Source: Pestalotiopsis fici W106-1 (taxonomy: Eukaryota; Ascomycota; Sordariomycetes; Amphisphaeriales; Sporocadaceae). From it: a stretch of 64,000 nucleotides of DNA. A program made the translations under genes and the position numbers. The notes beneath the pieces are model-generated. The model did not search any database, had not been told where the DNA came from, and worked only from the letters and a program-made list of their open reading frames with translations. The DNA lies in NCBI RefSeq assembly GCF_000516985.1, contig NW_006917096.1:372001-436000 (forward strand), in the 5' to 3' direction. Position 1 is the first letter of the stretch; each line of letters starts with the position of its first letter. Below are positions 11,918 through 23,688 of this stretch, in pieces.

Positions 11918-12522
11918 GTATTAGACCAGTAGTCCACATGTCCAATAACATGGGACCAAAGAAGTAAGAGAAATGTCGCCTGGTGAAATCGCCTGTCGAT
12001 ATCTGGGAGAAACAACATATCTTGTATCGACGAATATCTTTGACAGGCACTATTCGTCGTCCGCTTGGAGGCTTATGCACGAGCGACTGGGCAAAGAAGT
12101 ATGGACAACTCCGTTATGAAAATATTTGAAAGTGGAAACGCGTTGAACGAGGTACACTATAGATTCGCGTCGAGTGCACAGGAGGCCCACGATTTCTTGT
12201 CGCATGATACCCATTTTGTTTGGCAGCATTGCATTAAAAGGAGTTTGCCTGGATGGCATATGGAAAGACTGGCCATGGTTAATGGTATACATTCATGAAC
12301 ATGAGCGCTTGAGGCAAGATTCGAGTGGAAAGATTTGGCTTGCATATGAGCGTTTCATGTAGATATGCATAACAACAAGGACTGCAAAGCCACTGAAAGT
12401 TTTCTGTCATGAATATACATGTGTTTGTGTATATATGAGTATCATTTGTGGTAAATCGAACGCTATAATACTTGGCCCCGTACTCCGTAACTATGCGATA
12501 AGGATGCTCATCACTCCATCGA
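11918..12522. other. Intergenic between converging DUF2293-type gene and VPS20
   Basis: These 605 bases lie between two stop codons on opposite strands, so they carry the two 3' UTRs. I see no additional gene; the open frames here are short and unrecognised. Confidence 0.6.
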
Positions 12523-13406
12523 TTATGCAGCTATTGCCTCTCTTGTTTCTTGCCGCTCCTGTACTCTTGCAGGCTCTGTCTCGGGCTCGGTCTGGGGTGC
12601 GTCGGGCAACTTGTCCTGCGGCACATCTGGTAATTTCGTGGTTCCATTGACCTCGGCTGCCAAGGCGGCTAATTCGTCTTCAACTTCTTCTTCGTCTTGA
12701 TTCGTTATCCGTTGGCCGAGCATTTCGCTGATTTCCTATTGTGTTTAAATCGCATGAGTATTGTGTCCAGCCAAGGGAGGCGACAGAAAAGAAGTGTTTG
12801 TGATTGCCACCAGGGCTCGGGGAGGGGGACTCGACTCACATTCTGATAGGCAATGGCCTCGGCGCTCTCACCCATGAGCAGCTCGACGCGCTCGATGCCG
12901 CCCATTTCGGCGTGGATCTCCTTGAGGACCTTTGTGCCCTGCTGCAGGCCAAAGACGACGTCCTTTTGGATCTGGGCAAACTCCACGTTGCGCACGAGCT
13001 GCTCGAGCTGCTGCAGCTGCTGGTCCGTCCGCGAGAGCAGCTGCTCCTGGTACTTTTTGCGCCGCAGCGCCAGCAGGGCCCGCGGCTTGTCGCCTGCCGC
13101 CAGCATTTGCCGCGCCATGTCCGTCTCGCGGGCGACCAAGGGGAGGATGCGCCGCTGGTACTGTTGCAGCTTGTCGCGCTGGAGTTTAAGGTCAAGGATC
13201 GCCCTGGAGAGAGAATTTTAAGAGTTAGTTGATTACATTTCGTCTTGTCATTGCTGGGCGGAACAATATAGTGGTCAAGCTGTCGGGCGCTGCAGCGTGT
13301 GCTTGTGTTGCGATGGTCGGAGGTGTGGGCTTTCGTCCAGATAGAGAGAGAGCAGATAAGAGACGTACCGATCCTGGGCCGTTATACGGCTATTATTGTT
13401 GCCCAT
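12523..13406 (-). CDS. VPS20: ESCRT-III subunit Vps20 (CHMP6)
   Basis: Vps20 nucleates ESCRT-III filaments on endosomes downstream of ESCRT-II for multivesicular-body sorting. Minus-strand exons are 13406-13369, 13203-12840 and 12735-12523, giving 204 aa, close to the family length. The protein starts MGNNNS, giving a Gly2 for N-myristoylation as in known Vps20/CHMP6. Helices 1-2 form the basic half (AILDLKLQRDKLQQYQRR onwards) with many Lys/Arg. The C-terminal half is acidic (about residues 140-165, NQDEEEVEDELAALAAEV) and ends in Pro/Asp/Thr-rich sequence. The tiny 38-nt first exon is required to supply the conserved N-terminus; phases 2 and 0 agree. Introns are 165 and 104 nt. It is divergent from RIX7. 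Confidence 0.93.
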
Positions 13407-14553
13407 GTCTGGTTAGAGGTGATGTAGAAAATGCTAAAGTAGGTGAATCAATAGGACAATGAGAAGAAAGATGGGGTTTGTGCGAAAAAAAAGGGCAGTC
13501 TCTTGTTGTAACAGTTCACCTTCTTGTTGCTCTCGTGACATGGTGGTTGAAATGCGAATGGTCGTCGGGGCGCATGTCCGGTCCCAGTCAAGTCCCTGGG
13601 CAAAGTGGAATGCGATCAAACGCATGGGGGATTGAATCGGCATCATTCGTCATTGGTGCCAGGGTGGGTTGCGGGTGTGGTGAGCAAAACGCTGCTAAAA
13701 TACCGGGTCATTTCTTATCGATAGCGGGGTGCTAGTTTAGCGCTTGACAGGGATGTTTCGGTCTCTTTTTGCTTGACTCGTTCCTTGATCGTGGTGGAAA
13801 AGCCAGGCCAGCAGAAAAGAAGGTTTTTGAATAGGTACCTACCTTGGGCACCCTGAAATTGGATGCTTGTAACTTTTTATGTTGAAATTTCTTTTTCTTT
13901 GACTTGGTTCAAGTACACTGTTTTCTTCTTTGCCTTGACGAATTTATGGCTAATTCTCATCAAGTTGCAGACCTTGTAACTCCAATGTCAAAGAGATGAG
14001 CCGTCGAGATGAAGGTGGCTGCGGTTAGTTTTTGACCGGCGAAGACGACTTGGGGGAAAATGTATAAGGATGTTTACTTGACGGAGTGAAACTTTACTAT
14101 ATACTTGGAAAACAAGACTCTCCTTTCTCTCCTGCTTATATCTTGCAGGCTCACGGAAATTTATTCTCCTTCCAGGCAAATATGCTCTGTATGCATATAT
14201 CAAGTGCACTGTATGATAGTGCGCGTCTGTCACTTGCAAAAGATAGATGCCATGCAGATTTCTTGAGATTCTACAAATTCTTTTTTTTTTTTTTTTTTTT
14301 TTTTTCGCCAGCTGTTATAGACCATTTTCATAACATCATTGATTCACGCGTGGCAATGTTGGGCGAGCAGGGTCATAAAAGCATACCATAAACGATTTGC
14401 ATGGCGAGAATCCAGGGTCCACCCCCCATTGAGAGAGCGGCCCCACTTTATTTTCACGGAAGGCCGATTTTTCTTTCGAAATTCATTTTCACCCAAAGCG
14501 ATGAAATCGACCACGGCAATTTGCCCACTCACAATAGCAAACCGCTTTCCAAG
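13407..14553. other. Divergent intergenic/promoter region, VPS20 and RIX7
   Basis: This 1.15-kb region lies between two divergent start codons. A 25-bp poly-T run (14281-14305) sits about 250 bases upstream of the RIX7 start. An in-frame ATG at 14401 could extend RIX7 by 51 residues. I see no other gene. Confidence 0.55.
14281..14305. repeat. Poly-T homopolymer, 25 bp
   Basis: An uninterrupted run of 25 T lies in the RIX7 upstream region. Poly(dA:dT) tracts commonly exclude nucleosomes in fungal promoters; that role here is inference. Confidence 0.95.
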
Positions 14554-16839
14554 ATGCCGGCTTTAACGCAGCGCCTGGATCGCGATATCTACCAGATCGT
14601 AATCAAGCTTGAAAACGATCAGGCCGAAAAGACGGCCAGGACTGGCGAGCCGCCAAAGTTCACCGTGTCTGCCGTCTATGATACCATCAAGCGATCCAAC
14701 TCCAGCCTGGCTCGGGAGAAGAAAAAGCCGCTGGAGGACTCCATCTATCGCGTCCTTCATTTTAGAAAGGAAGAGCGCAAAAAGGATGAGGCAGACGATG
14801 AAGATGAGGCCATGGACGACGTCTCGGGGAGTGCGACGCCCCAGGCCAAGGAACGAGACTACTTTCTTATGAACAAGCAGCTCACCAAATCCTGGAATGT
14901 GGCAAGGAGGCAGCGTTCGCCGAGTACGTCAGATCAACAGCCTACCACCGGGAGCACTGCAACCCCAGCCAACGGAATGGCCGTGGATTCTGCTGTCGTG
15001 ACTGTGGACAGGCAACCCAATGGAGAGCCCAAGCCCAAGAAGGCCAGGACACGGCAGTCAAAAGAGAAGGAGCCCGTGGATCGGACTCCAGCGACTGGAG
15101 TATCTCTGGCAGATATTGGCGGCATGGACGATGCTATAGAGCTCCTTTATGAGGAAGTTGCTCGTCCGATGCGACACCCCAGCGCATACTTGGAGGCAGA
15201 TCTCAATCCGTCGCGCGGTATTCTCCTCTATGGCCCCCCTGGTTGTGGAAAAACGATGCTCGCCAACGCTTTTGCTGCAGCTATCGGTGTATCGTATATT
15301 CCCGTGTCCGCCCCTGCTCTCATCGCCGGCATGTCTGGAGAGTCTGAAAAGAAGATTCGAGAGCTCTACGATGAAGCCAAGACACTTGCGCCTTGCCTGG
15401 TTTTTATTGACGAGTTTGATGCCATCATGGGCAAGCGAGAAAATGCACAGAGGGAGATGGAAAAGCGTATAGTGGCACAGATGCTTACATGCATGGACGA
15501 ATTGAGCCTGGACAAGACAGACGGCAAGCCGGTCATCACCATTGCTGCGACAAACAGACCCGACAGCATTGACCCGGCTCTGCGCAGAGCTGGTCGTTTT
15601 AATCAGGAAATCAACATTGGCGTACCAAACGAGGATGCTCGATTGGCCATTTTGCAGGCGCTCACCCGAAAATCAAAGCTCTCACCGGATGTGGATCTCA
15701 AGGTCGTGGCCAAAATGACTCCGGGTTTCGTCGGTGCTGATTTGGGAGACCTCGTCTCCCTTGCCAAGGCTGACATGTTAAAGCGCGCCATGCTGCAGCA
15801 CGAGGAGCGAGCTATTCAGGAGTTGGAGTCACAAGGCGGAGAGAGCTACGAAGGCGTACCACCTCGACGCGCAAATATTCTCCGGAAACTAGAAGCCGAC
15901 AAGTTTGTCGGAACTCAGACTATTAGCCAAGAGAGCACAGGACTTTTGCAAGACTATCTTGTAAAAGCAGTGTCAAAGGTCCAGCCATCAGCAAAGCGAG
16001 AGGGATTCACGACGATACCAGACACGACTTGGGCTCAGGTTGGTGCTTTGCAAAACGTCCGGAAAGAGTTATCACTGGCCATCATTCGGCCCATCGATAC
16101 ACCCGACCTCTTTTCCAAGTTTGGTTGGCAATCACCCTCGGGAGTGATACTCTGGGGCCCGCCTGGATGCGGTAAGACTCTGCTCGCCAAAGCAGTGGCC
16201 AACGAGGCCAAAGCCAATTTCATCTCGGTCAAGGGACCCGAGTTGCTCAACAAATACGTCGGTGAATCCGAACGATCGGTGCGTCAGGTCTTTACTCGAG
16301 CTCGATCATCAGCACCTTGCATCCTCTTCTTTGATGAGTTGGACGCCCTGGTGCCGCGTCGTGGAGACAACATTGCCGAGTCCAGTGCCCGAGTGGTAAA
16401 CATGCTCCTCACCGAGCTCGATGGCATGGATGGCCGGGCCGGCGTGTACGTGATTGGCGCCACCAACCGACCAGACATGATTGACCCGGCCATCCTACGA
16501 CCTGGCCGACTGGGCACGAGCATCTTTGTAGACCTGCCCGACGAGGAGGGACGGGCTGATATCCTCAAGACCCGGGTACGGAATGTGATTCCTTCCTATA
16601 CCGAGGAACAGCTCCAGGCGCTCGAACCGATTGCCCGAAAGTGTACCGGATTCAGTGGTGCCGATCTGGAGAACCTGCATATCGCTGCTGCCAAGGCTGG
16701 TGTGGAAAGATTCGACCAAGACGGTGTCGACGAGCTCACCGAGGTGGATTGGCTAAATGCCCTGGAGACGATCAAACCGTCCGTGTCGGCGCATGCATAT
16801 AGCAAATTCGTCAAGCTTAGAGATAACGGATGGAGCTAG
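14554..16839 (+). CDS. RIX7: Ribosome biogenesis AAA ATPase Rix7 (NVL family)
   Basis: Rix7 is a type II AAA+ ATPase that strips assembly factors from pre-60S particles in the nucleolus. The frame is uninterrupted by introns and encodes 761 aa from the ATG at 14554. There is an N-terminal helical domain (about 1-90), a linker with acidic and basic patches including [15 protein letters not shown] (about 150-180), and two AAA modules. Walker A GPPGCGKT occurs near 227-234 and again near 535-542. Walker B is FIDEFD near 284 and FFDELD near 592. Both modules have SRH-type ATNRPD segments. I chose [11 protein letters not shown] as start because homologous Rix7 proteins begin close to this helix. 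An upstream in-frame ATG at 14401 would add 51 residues of unremarkable sequence that is more likely 5' UTR. Confidence 0.95.
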   Translation: MPALTQRLDRDIYQIVIKLENDQAEKTARTGEPPKFTVSAVYDTIKRSNSSLAREKKKPLEDSIYRVLHFRKEERKKDEADDEDEAMDDVSGSATPQAKERDYFLMNKQLTKSWNVARRQRSPSTSDQQPTTGSTATPANGMAVDSAVVTVDRQPNGEPKPKKARTRQSKEKEPVDRTPATGVSLADIGGMDDAIELLYEEVARPMRHPSAYLEADLNPSRGILLYGPPGCGKTMLANAFAAAIGVSYIPVSAPALIAGMSGESEKKIRELYDEAKTLAPCLVFIDEFDAIMGKRENAQREMEKRIVAQMLTCMDELSLDKTDGKPVITIAATNRPDSIDPALRRAGRFNQEINIGVPNEDARLAILQALTRKSKLSPDVDLKVVAKMTPGFVGADLGDLVSLAKADMLKRAMLQHEERAIQELESQGGESYEGVPPRRANILRKLEADKFVGTQTISQESTGLLQDYLVKAVSKVQPSAKREGFTTIPDTTWAQVGALQNVRKELSLAIIRPIDTPDLFSKFGWQSPSGVILWGPPGCGKTLLAKAVANEAKANFISVKGPELLNKYVGESERSVRQVFTRARSSAPCILFFDELDALVPRRGDNIAESSARVVNMLLTELDGMDGRAGVYVIGATNRPDMIDPAILRPGRLGTSIFVDLPDEEGRADILKTRVRNVIPSYTEEQLQALEPIARKCTGFSGADLENLHIAAAKAGVERFDQDGVDELTEVDWLNALETIKPSVSAHAYSKFVKLRDNGWS

Positions 16840-17047
16840 TTTTGCAATGATATAAATACGAGGGTTTCATGAATCACGATATTTCCCAGCAGCTTCCTTT
16901 TTTCCCACTTTTCTATCTTTTCCCCTGAAACAAAGCAAGCAAGTACTTGACATCACCAATCATGGCACGGCGTTTCCAGAATGCTGGATAAAAATTCAAT
17001 ATTGATTTCAGATATGGAAATATGCTCTCTAATCATAAATAATGCAA

Positions 17048-18280
17048 CTAGGGACTTAGAGCGTTCAAGGAGCTGACGTCTATGGCGCGAATGGTGCCGC
17101 CGTCAAATTCGGAGACGAGCACAGTGTTGCTGTCGGGGCTGACGGCGAGGGCGCGCGGAAACGGTCCCGTGGGGATTTGGGGGAAGCTGATGCGACCGTT
17201 TTGGATGGCACCGGCGGCATTGACAACGGTGATGCCCGTGCTAGCGTTGCTGTAGCCGAAGCGGTTCGAGTCGGCCGTCAGAATGTGGTTGTTAACGGCG
17301 GTGATGCCAATGGGCGACGTGCCCGTGTTGACGGTGGCAACGAGGGCGCTGGTTGAGGTATTGTCGGACAGCTGGGCCGTGCTAAAGGCCATGACCTGGT
17401 TGGCCTCGCGCTGCGACACCCACAGGTGGCGGCCGTCGCGCGACATGACGGCGCGCACGGGGTGGCAGCCGGCGTCGACCTTTTTGATCAGGGCCTGGTT
17501 CACGTACGTCCGCAGCTTGGCCACATCCAGTACGCTGATGATGCCCGAGGTCTCGTTGAGCGAAGTGGCCGTGCCGTTCATCTCGCTCGTCACAAACAGC
17601 AGGCTGTGGTCGGTCGAGAACTGCTGCCCAATGGTGGCGAAGCCAAGGGCGATGACGCCGCGCCAGTGACTCTCGACGGTCCGGTTCTCATGCCGGGTAA
17701 TGTTGTACACCTCAATGGCGCCGCGCTGCAGCGTGGCATTGGCGCCAAATTCCTGGCTGACGAAGACAAACTTGTCGTCGGCGGTAATCTGCAGTTCAAT
17801 AGAGCTGCGGCCCGTGAGACCGCCGTTGCTCAGGACACCGACCACGGAGTCGTTGCGCCCGGCCAATGCGCGCGGCACATCATAGATGACGGCGCCGTAG
17901 CCCGTCGCAATATAGGCGTTCTCCTTGTCCGCGGTGAGCTTGATGTCGCGGAAGCCATAGCCGTCCTCGTTGTAGTCGTCGTTGCCGATGTAGTACGAGG
18001 GCGGCATGGGGAGCAGGTTCAGCAGCTTGGGCTGGAGCTCGGAGACGTCGAGGACGCCGAGCGAAAAGTTGACGGCCGCCAGCGCAATGGTGTCGTTGAG
18101 GTAGACCAGCCCCCACGGCCGGGGGCCCGAGTTGAGCACCGACGCGTTCAGATCCAGCGTCACCTGCGGCGCAGCATTGGTTGCGCACACGTGCGTCGGG
18201 AATGACGATGCCGCATTGCTGAAGAAGACCACGGCGATGGCCGTCGCCGCGGTGAACCAGGTGGCGATGAAGCCGAGCAT
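17048..18280 (-). CDS. Secreted YVTN/lactonase-type beta-propeller protein
   Basis: This is a 410-aa protein from a single uninterrupted frame. A hydrophobic N-terminus (about residues 5-25) looks like a signal peptide. The rest has repeating propeller-like units, each with a strand such as FVFVSQEF, LLFVTSEM, HLWVSQREANQVMAF, and a late SPDSNTVLVSEFDGG unit. This pattern fits the YVTN/lactonase-like seven-bladed propeller superfamily. At least ten N-x-S/T sites (for example NDT, NFS, NDS, NAT, NRT, NGT, NET, NTS, NAS) suggest heavy N-glycosylation in the secretory pathway. Catalytic activity cannot be inferred; many such fungal proteins have none described. The frame ends near 17048, only 208 bases from the RIX7 stop, so their 3' ends converge. 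A 259-codon open frame on the plus strand is a shadow caused by high GC3. Confidence 0.8.
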   Translation of the reverse strand: MLGFIATWFTAATAIAVVFFSNAASSFPTHVCATNAAPQVTLDLNASVLNSGPRPWGLVYLNDTIALAAVNFSLGVLDVSELQPKLLNLLPMPPSYYIGNDDYNEDGYGFRDIKLTADKENAYIATGYGAVIYDVPRALAGRNDSVVGVLSNGGLTGRSSIELQITADDKFVFVSQEFGANATLQRGAIEVYNITRHENRTVESHWRGVIALGFATIGQQFSTDHSLLFVTSEMNGTATSLNETSGIISVLDVAKLRTYVNQALIKKVDAGCHPVRAVMSRDGRHLWVSQREANQVMAFSTAQLSDNTSTSALVATVNTGTSPIGITAVNNHILTADSNRFGYSNASTGITVVNAAGAIQNGRISFPQIPTGPFPRALAVSPDSNTVLVSEFDGGTIRAIDVSSLNALSP

Positions 18281-20127
18281 TGCTGCCAGAGAGGGAGGGA
18301 AAAGTAGTTGTTGTGCCTTTTTGTTTCCCTTATTAGACAGCCAATGTTTTTCTTTTTCTGGTTTGTTTGCTGCCCCTTCTCCTCTGATAGAATCAACGAG
18401 CGACTAAGGGGGAGGGGAATGGAGCTATTTCAACTAGAGTCCCCCGAACAAGGCCGAGACCAAGTATGATATAGGCTGAGATGTAAATGAGAGTTGAACT
18501 AATTATCGGCTTGGCGCGGCACTTTGCTCATCCTGATAGACGATGGGATGGGAGAGGAGTAGAGAGGCAGACGAGAGAAGAGGGGAATTGAGATGCAGAT
18601 CACGCCATAGATATTATAATCATAGCGTGCATAGCCAGGATGTGGTTTATTACTGTAATGTAGGATTCCCACACCTCCGCTCGCGGGTTAAGAAAAAGAA
18701 AATAGTAAATAGATCATTGCCAATAACTGTCGACCCAAGACAGGCCCAAGACACAAGAGTAACAGACAAGAAAGTCAAGACAAAAGATAGTGTCTCTCTC
18801 ACCCATTCTCGGCTGTCATCCGAAATAGAGATGCACGCACCACTGGCTAGGCAGGTATCAAATTAAGCTTGTAAATTGCTATCGTCGCTTAATTGAGCAT
18901 CTCCCGCCTCATTGGGGTGGGCGCACACCTTCCCGACTGGGAAACAGTAGCGCGAGTGCCCAGGGGACTGGGGGGGCGCATTTTGTCTTGTCTGGACTCT
19001 CAAGGTCACTTCATCAGCGTTGCGTTGGGTATGGATTCAAGAAGAAAAAAGGATAGAGAAAATATCAGACTCTAGCGTGTGTTCCAACAAACTAACGTCT
19101 TTGTTGTGTTTGTTTGAAAGTATTGCGTGCTTTGACTAATGGACGGACTCATTGGTTTCGGAGCCGTGCTCGGTTTCCGAATAGTATCATTCGTTACCTT
19201 GGATCCTTTGTTATCATCATATGCACTTTAGCCGCGTCGGCCATCTTTTTTGCACTTTATTCTTGCTGTAGTAGTATTTTCTTCTTTTCACTTTTTCGCC
19301 TCCTCCCGGCAATACGTCGCCAAGACAGGTAGGTTGCGCCAAGACGAGGTAACCATACCACTTTACAACCTATAACATGACCCTCCAATACCCAAGAAAT
19401 ATCTGCTACCCAAGCATTGGCCACGGCAAAGTCACGGCACTACAGCACTGCCGAGCTGGTTGACGTGGTTGGCTGGGACAGAACAGTCGAGGCCTAACCT
19501 CAATCGTTCTTCTTCCATTTGTAGTTGCCGACCGATGGAAGAAGACACTATCTCGGCAAAAAAAAAAGTATATGGATGATTCATCAAAGAAATGCGCTAT
19601 AGTATAGGCACAAGATCTTCAAAGTAGCTCTTCCTATTCAGTCCATGGTCAAGAGTCAAAAAGCCCATGGCCTAACAGGAATAGATACAGGGGGGAGGAA
19701 GAAAAGTGGACTCGACTATACTTAGACACGGAGAATGAGCTTTTGAGGCCGGCACCCCGCCTAATTCTTGTTGCCCAGGTCTTCTCTGCCAACATGCTGT
19801 ATTCGCATGCCTGTTTGGTCTGCCAAAACCGCTGGCGGCTGGTCCACTTGTGAGTAGGTAGTGAGTGACCTTTTACACATACACGCAACACACGTGCACA
19901 TACAACTCCAAGACATTTTGTCTTTTTTCTGTTCTCGCTTCTCAATATGCAGATAGGGTCCCCCTCGCCTGTTGTCTTGGCCATGGTTCAACATGTCCTC
20001 CTCCTCCTTATTCTTCCCATCCCACGCAATCATTGACTGGATGGATAGCCGATCCGCCATCGTACATAATCGCTGTGGCCCACCCCCAAAGGCCGTTTCT
20101 CTCCCGTTGCAACGGTACCGGCGTACC

Positions 20128-20144
20128 GTCGTCGTCGTCGTCGT
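20128..20144. repeat. (GTC)n triplet repeat
   Basis: Five to six GTC units occur in the middle of the gene-poor region. Confidence 0.8.
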
Positions 20145-20748
20145 TTCTCGGTGGGTCTCGGTCTTTGCGGGTAGGAATACACGTGATGCCGGTCTTGATA
20201 TCCCAATCGAGACCTCTCTCTCACATCGGCCACGTGAGTTTCTCTCCTCTCCATGTCTCCCTTCTCTCTGTCTCTCTAGCCGATCACCCGCGTGTCTGGG
20301 CCACATACAGAGAGAGGGAAATGCAACATGTGAGTCTAGATGACTGTGGGGAAAGGAAACCGAAGCTGGGTCTCGTTTCTCACCGGCCGCGTCGCAGTCC
20401 AAAGGGTCCAGTCCCAGGGCAGAGTGCCCTTCCCTCCCGGCCGAGACCTCGTCCAATCTCGACCGGCATTATCGTCCCGGAAGTCGGTCCTCTCGGCGCA
20501 ACCACTTACTTGTCAAGAGGGTGGGTTGAAGAGAGAAAGTCTGGAATCATTGCCTCTTCTCCAATCGCCGAACTGTTTACCCAAGATGATGAACAAAGTC
20601 GACGGGACAACACCTTCAACTGTGCTCTCAAGACCACAGCGCGGCGACTTGGGCGCGGAACGAACTGCATACCAACTTGGAACCTCTGTTCCGCTGTCGT
20701 GTGCGTGGTCTATTAAGAGTCGAGACTTTTCATATCTGCTTACACATA

Positions 20749-20751
<3 letters not shown>

Positions 20752-20779
<28 letters not shown>
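20752..20779. repeat. (CA)14 dinucleotide microsatellite
   Basis: A perfect AC/CA run of 28 bases follows a short imperfect ACATACTTACAC stretch. Confidence 0.95.
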
Positions 20780-21231
20780 ACCCTCTTATCTGATAGATTA
20801 GTATATACCTACCGTTGATCCGAAGAAGGGTATCATCTCATGATGGTTTCAAAATAGATCCAAGTCAACAAGTCCTCGTATCATACATGACCCAGCTCGG
20901 CGATAAAGAAAAAACCATGCAACCACCTCGTGTGCCGGGCTGGCATCTGAATGAGCATCTTTTGCCCCTCCCCTTCTCAGGGTAACATATCACGAGCTCG
21001 GCTTGAACCGAAGCGGCCGTGTCGATCCCTCCTAGCCCCGGGTATCGGACGAGATAGACTAGCATATGGGGTGGGATTTCTTTTCTCCCTCCCTACCCAT
21101 TGTTTCCCTCACCTCTGGATCTCTCTCTCTGTGTGTGGGTGTGGTTTTTTTCACGTCAGCAAAGTTGATCAAGCCTTCCTATCTAGTCCTTAGCTTACCA
21201 CTGTTACCATGTCTCTCCCCCGGCCGAGCGC

Positions 21232-21270
21232 CACACACACACACTCTCTCTCTCCCTCCCTCTCACACAT
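21232..21270. repeat. Compound (CA)n(CT)n tract
   Basis: A CA run grades into CT and CCT units, with a further CACACA just after. It is typical intergenic low-complexity DNA. Confidence 0.9.
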
Positions 21271-21715
21271 ACTTACGCACATACACCGCTTATGTACAAT
21301 GAATAAAGAAACCATGTGGCTTCTGACTGACTCCCAATATAACGCGCGCCTTTTTTTCTCCAAGAGGCTCAAGGGGGATGAAAAGAGAGCCCCCCAGCCA
21401 ATGTGTCCAGGGGGTAGCGATACTATAACAAACAGACCATGTGACATGTGGGCCAAGCAAGGACATTTAGTCCAACTTCCCCCCACGAAATTGGCAAATC
21501 AGAAGAGATCTAGAGCAACTAGTCCGGTCATAACATGGGAATGCGGGTCAAAGGACATTAAACCCCCTGTAATCTGTAAAGGTTATACTCCTTCCATAGT
21601 GACTTCAAGAGGAAAGGCTCAAGGGGAACATTTATGGTGGATATTGAGCTTGTGGGGTTTGCTCAAATAATTACAGTTCTGGAACTAATTTCACACGAGG
21701 TCCCTGGCCGGGGGC

Positions 21716-21730
21716 AAAAAAAAAAAAAAA
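21716..21730. repeat. Poly-A homopolymer, 15 bp
   Basis: An uninterrupted A run is followed by CACAATACACATACACACAAC-type sequence. Confidence 0.9.
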
Positions 21731-22431
21731 CACAATACACATACACACAACAACAGCGATTGTGTTTCTAAGAAGGAATTATTCTTGCTTGTTTGTAAGC
21801 GCCGACGTCCGAGATAACCGATGCCGTCTTTTCCTATCTCTTGGACAGCGCGGGCTTTTCATGGGTAGCATTTCAGGTTAGAGAGCCAGTCCCCCCCTTA
21901 GCAAATCGTCTTGGGTCCATCTGTAATCTCTCTGCCTAGATGACAAGTCTTCTTGGACCGTCTTGGGTTCTTTCTTGTTCTTCTTCTTTTGCACTCACCA
22001 ACTTTCAATACCAAGATTCGCAGCAGACTGACACGTGTTTTGTAGGTACAATGGAATGAATTCCTTTCCTTTTTTGCTCTTTTCCCAGTCTTTCTTTGGG
22101 TCTCTTCTTGTGTCTCATACCATACTGAATCACTTTTCTGCAACCACTTTCAATAGCCTTCCTTGGCAAACCTCGCACTCTTCTCGATTGGATTTTGTTA
22201 TTCTTTGGTTCAATACGCTATCTTGTTCGTCCAAGCCATGCTTCTTACAGGTGATATTCAAAGCTAGGATTTGCCAAACCGATCGACCTCACAAAAAGAA
22301 TAAATAATTCCAAAAGCAGGAATAGGAGGATGAGGAAATAAAGATAAAAATACGGCTTTTGGAGATCGAACAAAACCCTCGATGAGGACGGGCCCAGACA
22401 GAGAGAGAGCTAGAAATACAAGTTTTCTTTC

Positions 22432-22469
22432 TAGGAGAGCGGAGCGGTAACCACTACACCACTGTGGCC
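22432..22469 (-). other. tRNA 5'-half-like fragment (Arg-CCU-like), probable relic
   Basis: Read on the minus strand, the sequence starts GCCACAG-TG and continues with a D-arm-like GTGTAGTGGTTA (a good Pol III A box). Then comes a possible anticodon stem and a loop CTCCTA whose position 34-36 triplet would be CCU. I cannot find the matching 3' half: no segment pairs with the CCGCT anticodon stem or the GCCACAG acceptor stem. A GTTCGATCTC, close to a B box, occurs about 95 bases downstream but does not sit in a good T-arm. It therefore looks like a truncated tRNA gene or tRNA-derived element rather than a working tRNA. Confidence 0.3.
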
Positions 22470-23658
22470 TGTGGTTTGTTGAAAGCAGACATTTTATTTT
22501 ACCTTATAACGGATACCCCATTTTGTAACGGAAGCAGCAGAATTCCTCCTCTACCAGTTTCGATTTCGTGCTCACGAAAACACCACACAGCAAAATGGCA
22601 AAAAGGTAAGGTGCGACATTGGCGCGCAAATTTATGGTTTGGGAGCTTGGCCGTGACTCGGCGGTGCTTCCGCACATTACGCTCCTCAAGGAAGCCAGGG
22701 ACACTTACAATGAAAAGAACTTTTCGTTCTCCAGTTACCCGACTGCATATCCGGAGTTGATGACGTCGAGAGCAAGGCCGGGATTGCCAGCAACGAGTCT
22801 GCGGGCTTCGACACCATGATATCCAGTACGCGGCTGACACGCAAGGACTTCAGAGTTCCAGCCTTTCTGTCGACACGAAGCGATAATCAGTACATGACCC
22901 TCAAGGTACGATACTCACGGCGCTTCCTGCTCAACACCCAAGGACCTTTGGCTCTCATCTGCTGTGATTGGCCAAATGCCAACAAACTTTGTCGATACGG
23001 ATATTCGACTGATTGTGCTCGTGTCCAGGCTTTCCAACTCCCAAGCAGTTCAATGGCTCAAAGGTGCTCCGAGGCACTGAAGGGAGCCAAGTGCCCAAGT
23101 CCGCTCCCATGTTCTCCCTAGGACACCAGAGGAAGAGCACGGAGCAACAGTACTAGATGATCCTCCATGATATACCCGACTGTCATTCAATAACCATGAC
23201 CACGTCCGGTGGCGCCGATCTTGTGCGGGTTGATGCCAGATCTGATTGACCCGAACAAGGGCGGCCGCCCTGCTCAGTGTCTACATCATGACGACACATG
23301 CCTGTGATCTTTGTAAACAATAAGCCATAGTGAGAGAATATGTGTGTGTGTTCGATCGGGAAGAAAAGGGGGCAGGTCTTGCTCATCGTATGTCACATCG
23401 CAACAAACTTGTGGCTATGAGTTCCCTGTAACAGCCGTCGACACATGAGCACAAGCTAGTAGCATGCTCGATGGAGACTCCCATCTCCAAACTGCCGCGA
23501 CATCTCTTATGGACCTGGTCGTACGACAGATGCCCACAGACAGGTCCCAGTATGTTGTTAGCTGCGTCAGGCTCCTATTGATAAGTCCTTTTCAGGCATT
23601 TTCCCAAACCAGACGAAAGAAGTATTGCACTCTCGAGGGGTCAATTGCTATCCTTGTA

Positions 23659-23688
23659 GATGCTGTGCTGGCAGATGCTGTGCTGGCA
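23659..23688. repeat. Tandem duplication of a 15-mer
   Basis: GATGCTGTGCTGGCA occurs twice head to tail, followed by a partial third copy (GATGTGCT). The period is a multiple of three, but no supported gene includes it. Confidence 0.9.

Noticed and set aside
12804..13232. Three overlapping 120-142-codon plus-strand frames
   Set aside because: They are shadows of the GC-rich VPS20 central exon on the minus strand.
17426..18205. A 259-codon plus-strand frame opposite the beta-propeller gene
   Set aside because: It is the complement of a high-GC coding gene with signal peptide and propeller repeats on the minus strand; its translation is Val/Gly/Arg-rich without recognisable structure.
19761..20801. 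Overlapping 231-283-codon frames on both strands
   Set aside because: Both are Arg/Ser/Pro/His-rich, flanked by microsatellites and lack splice-consistent neighbours or family motifs.
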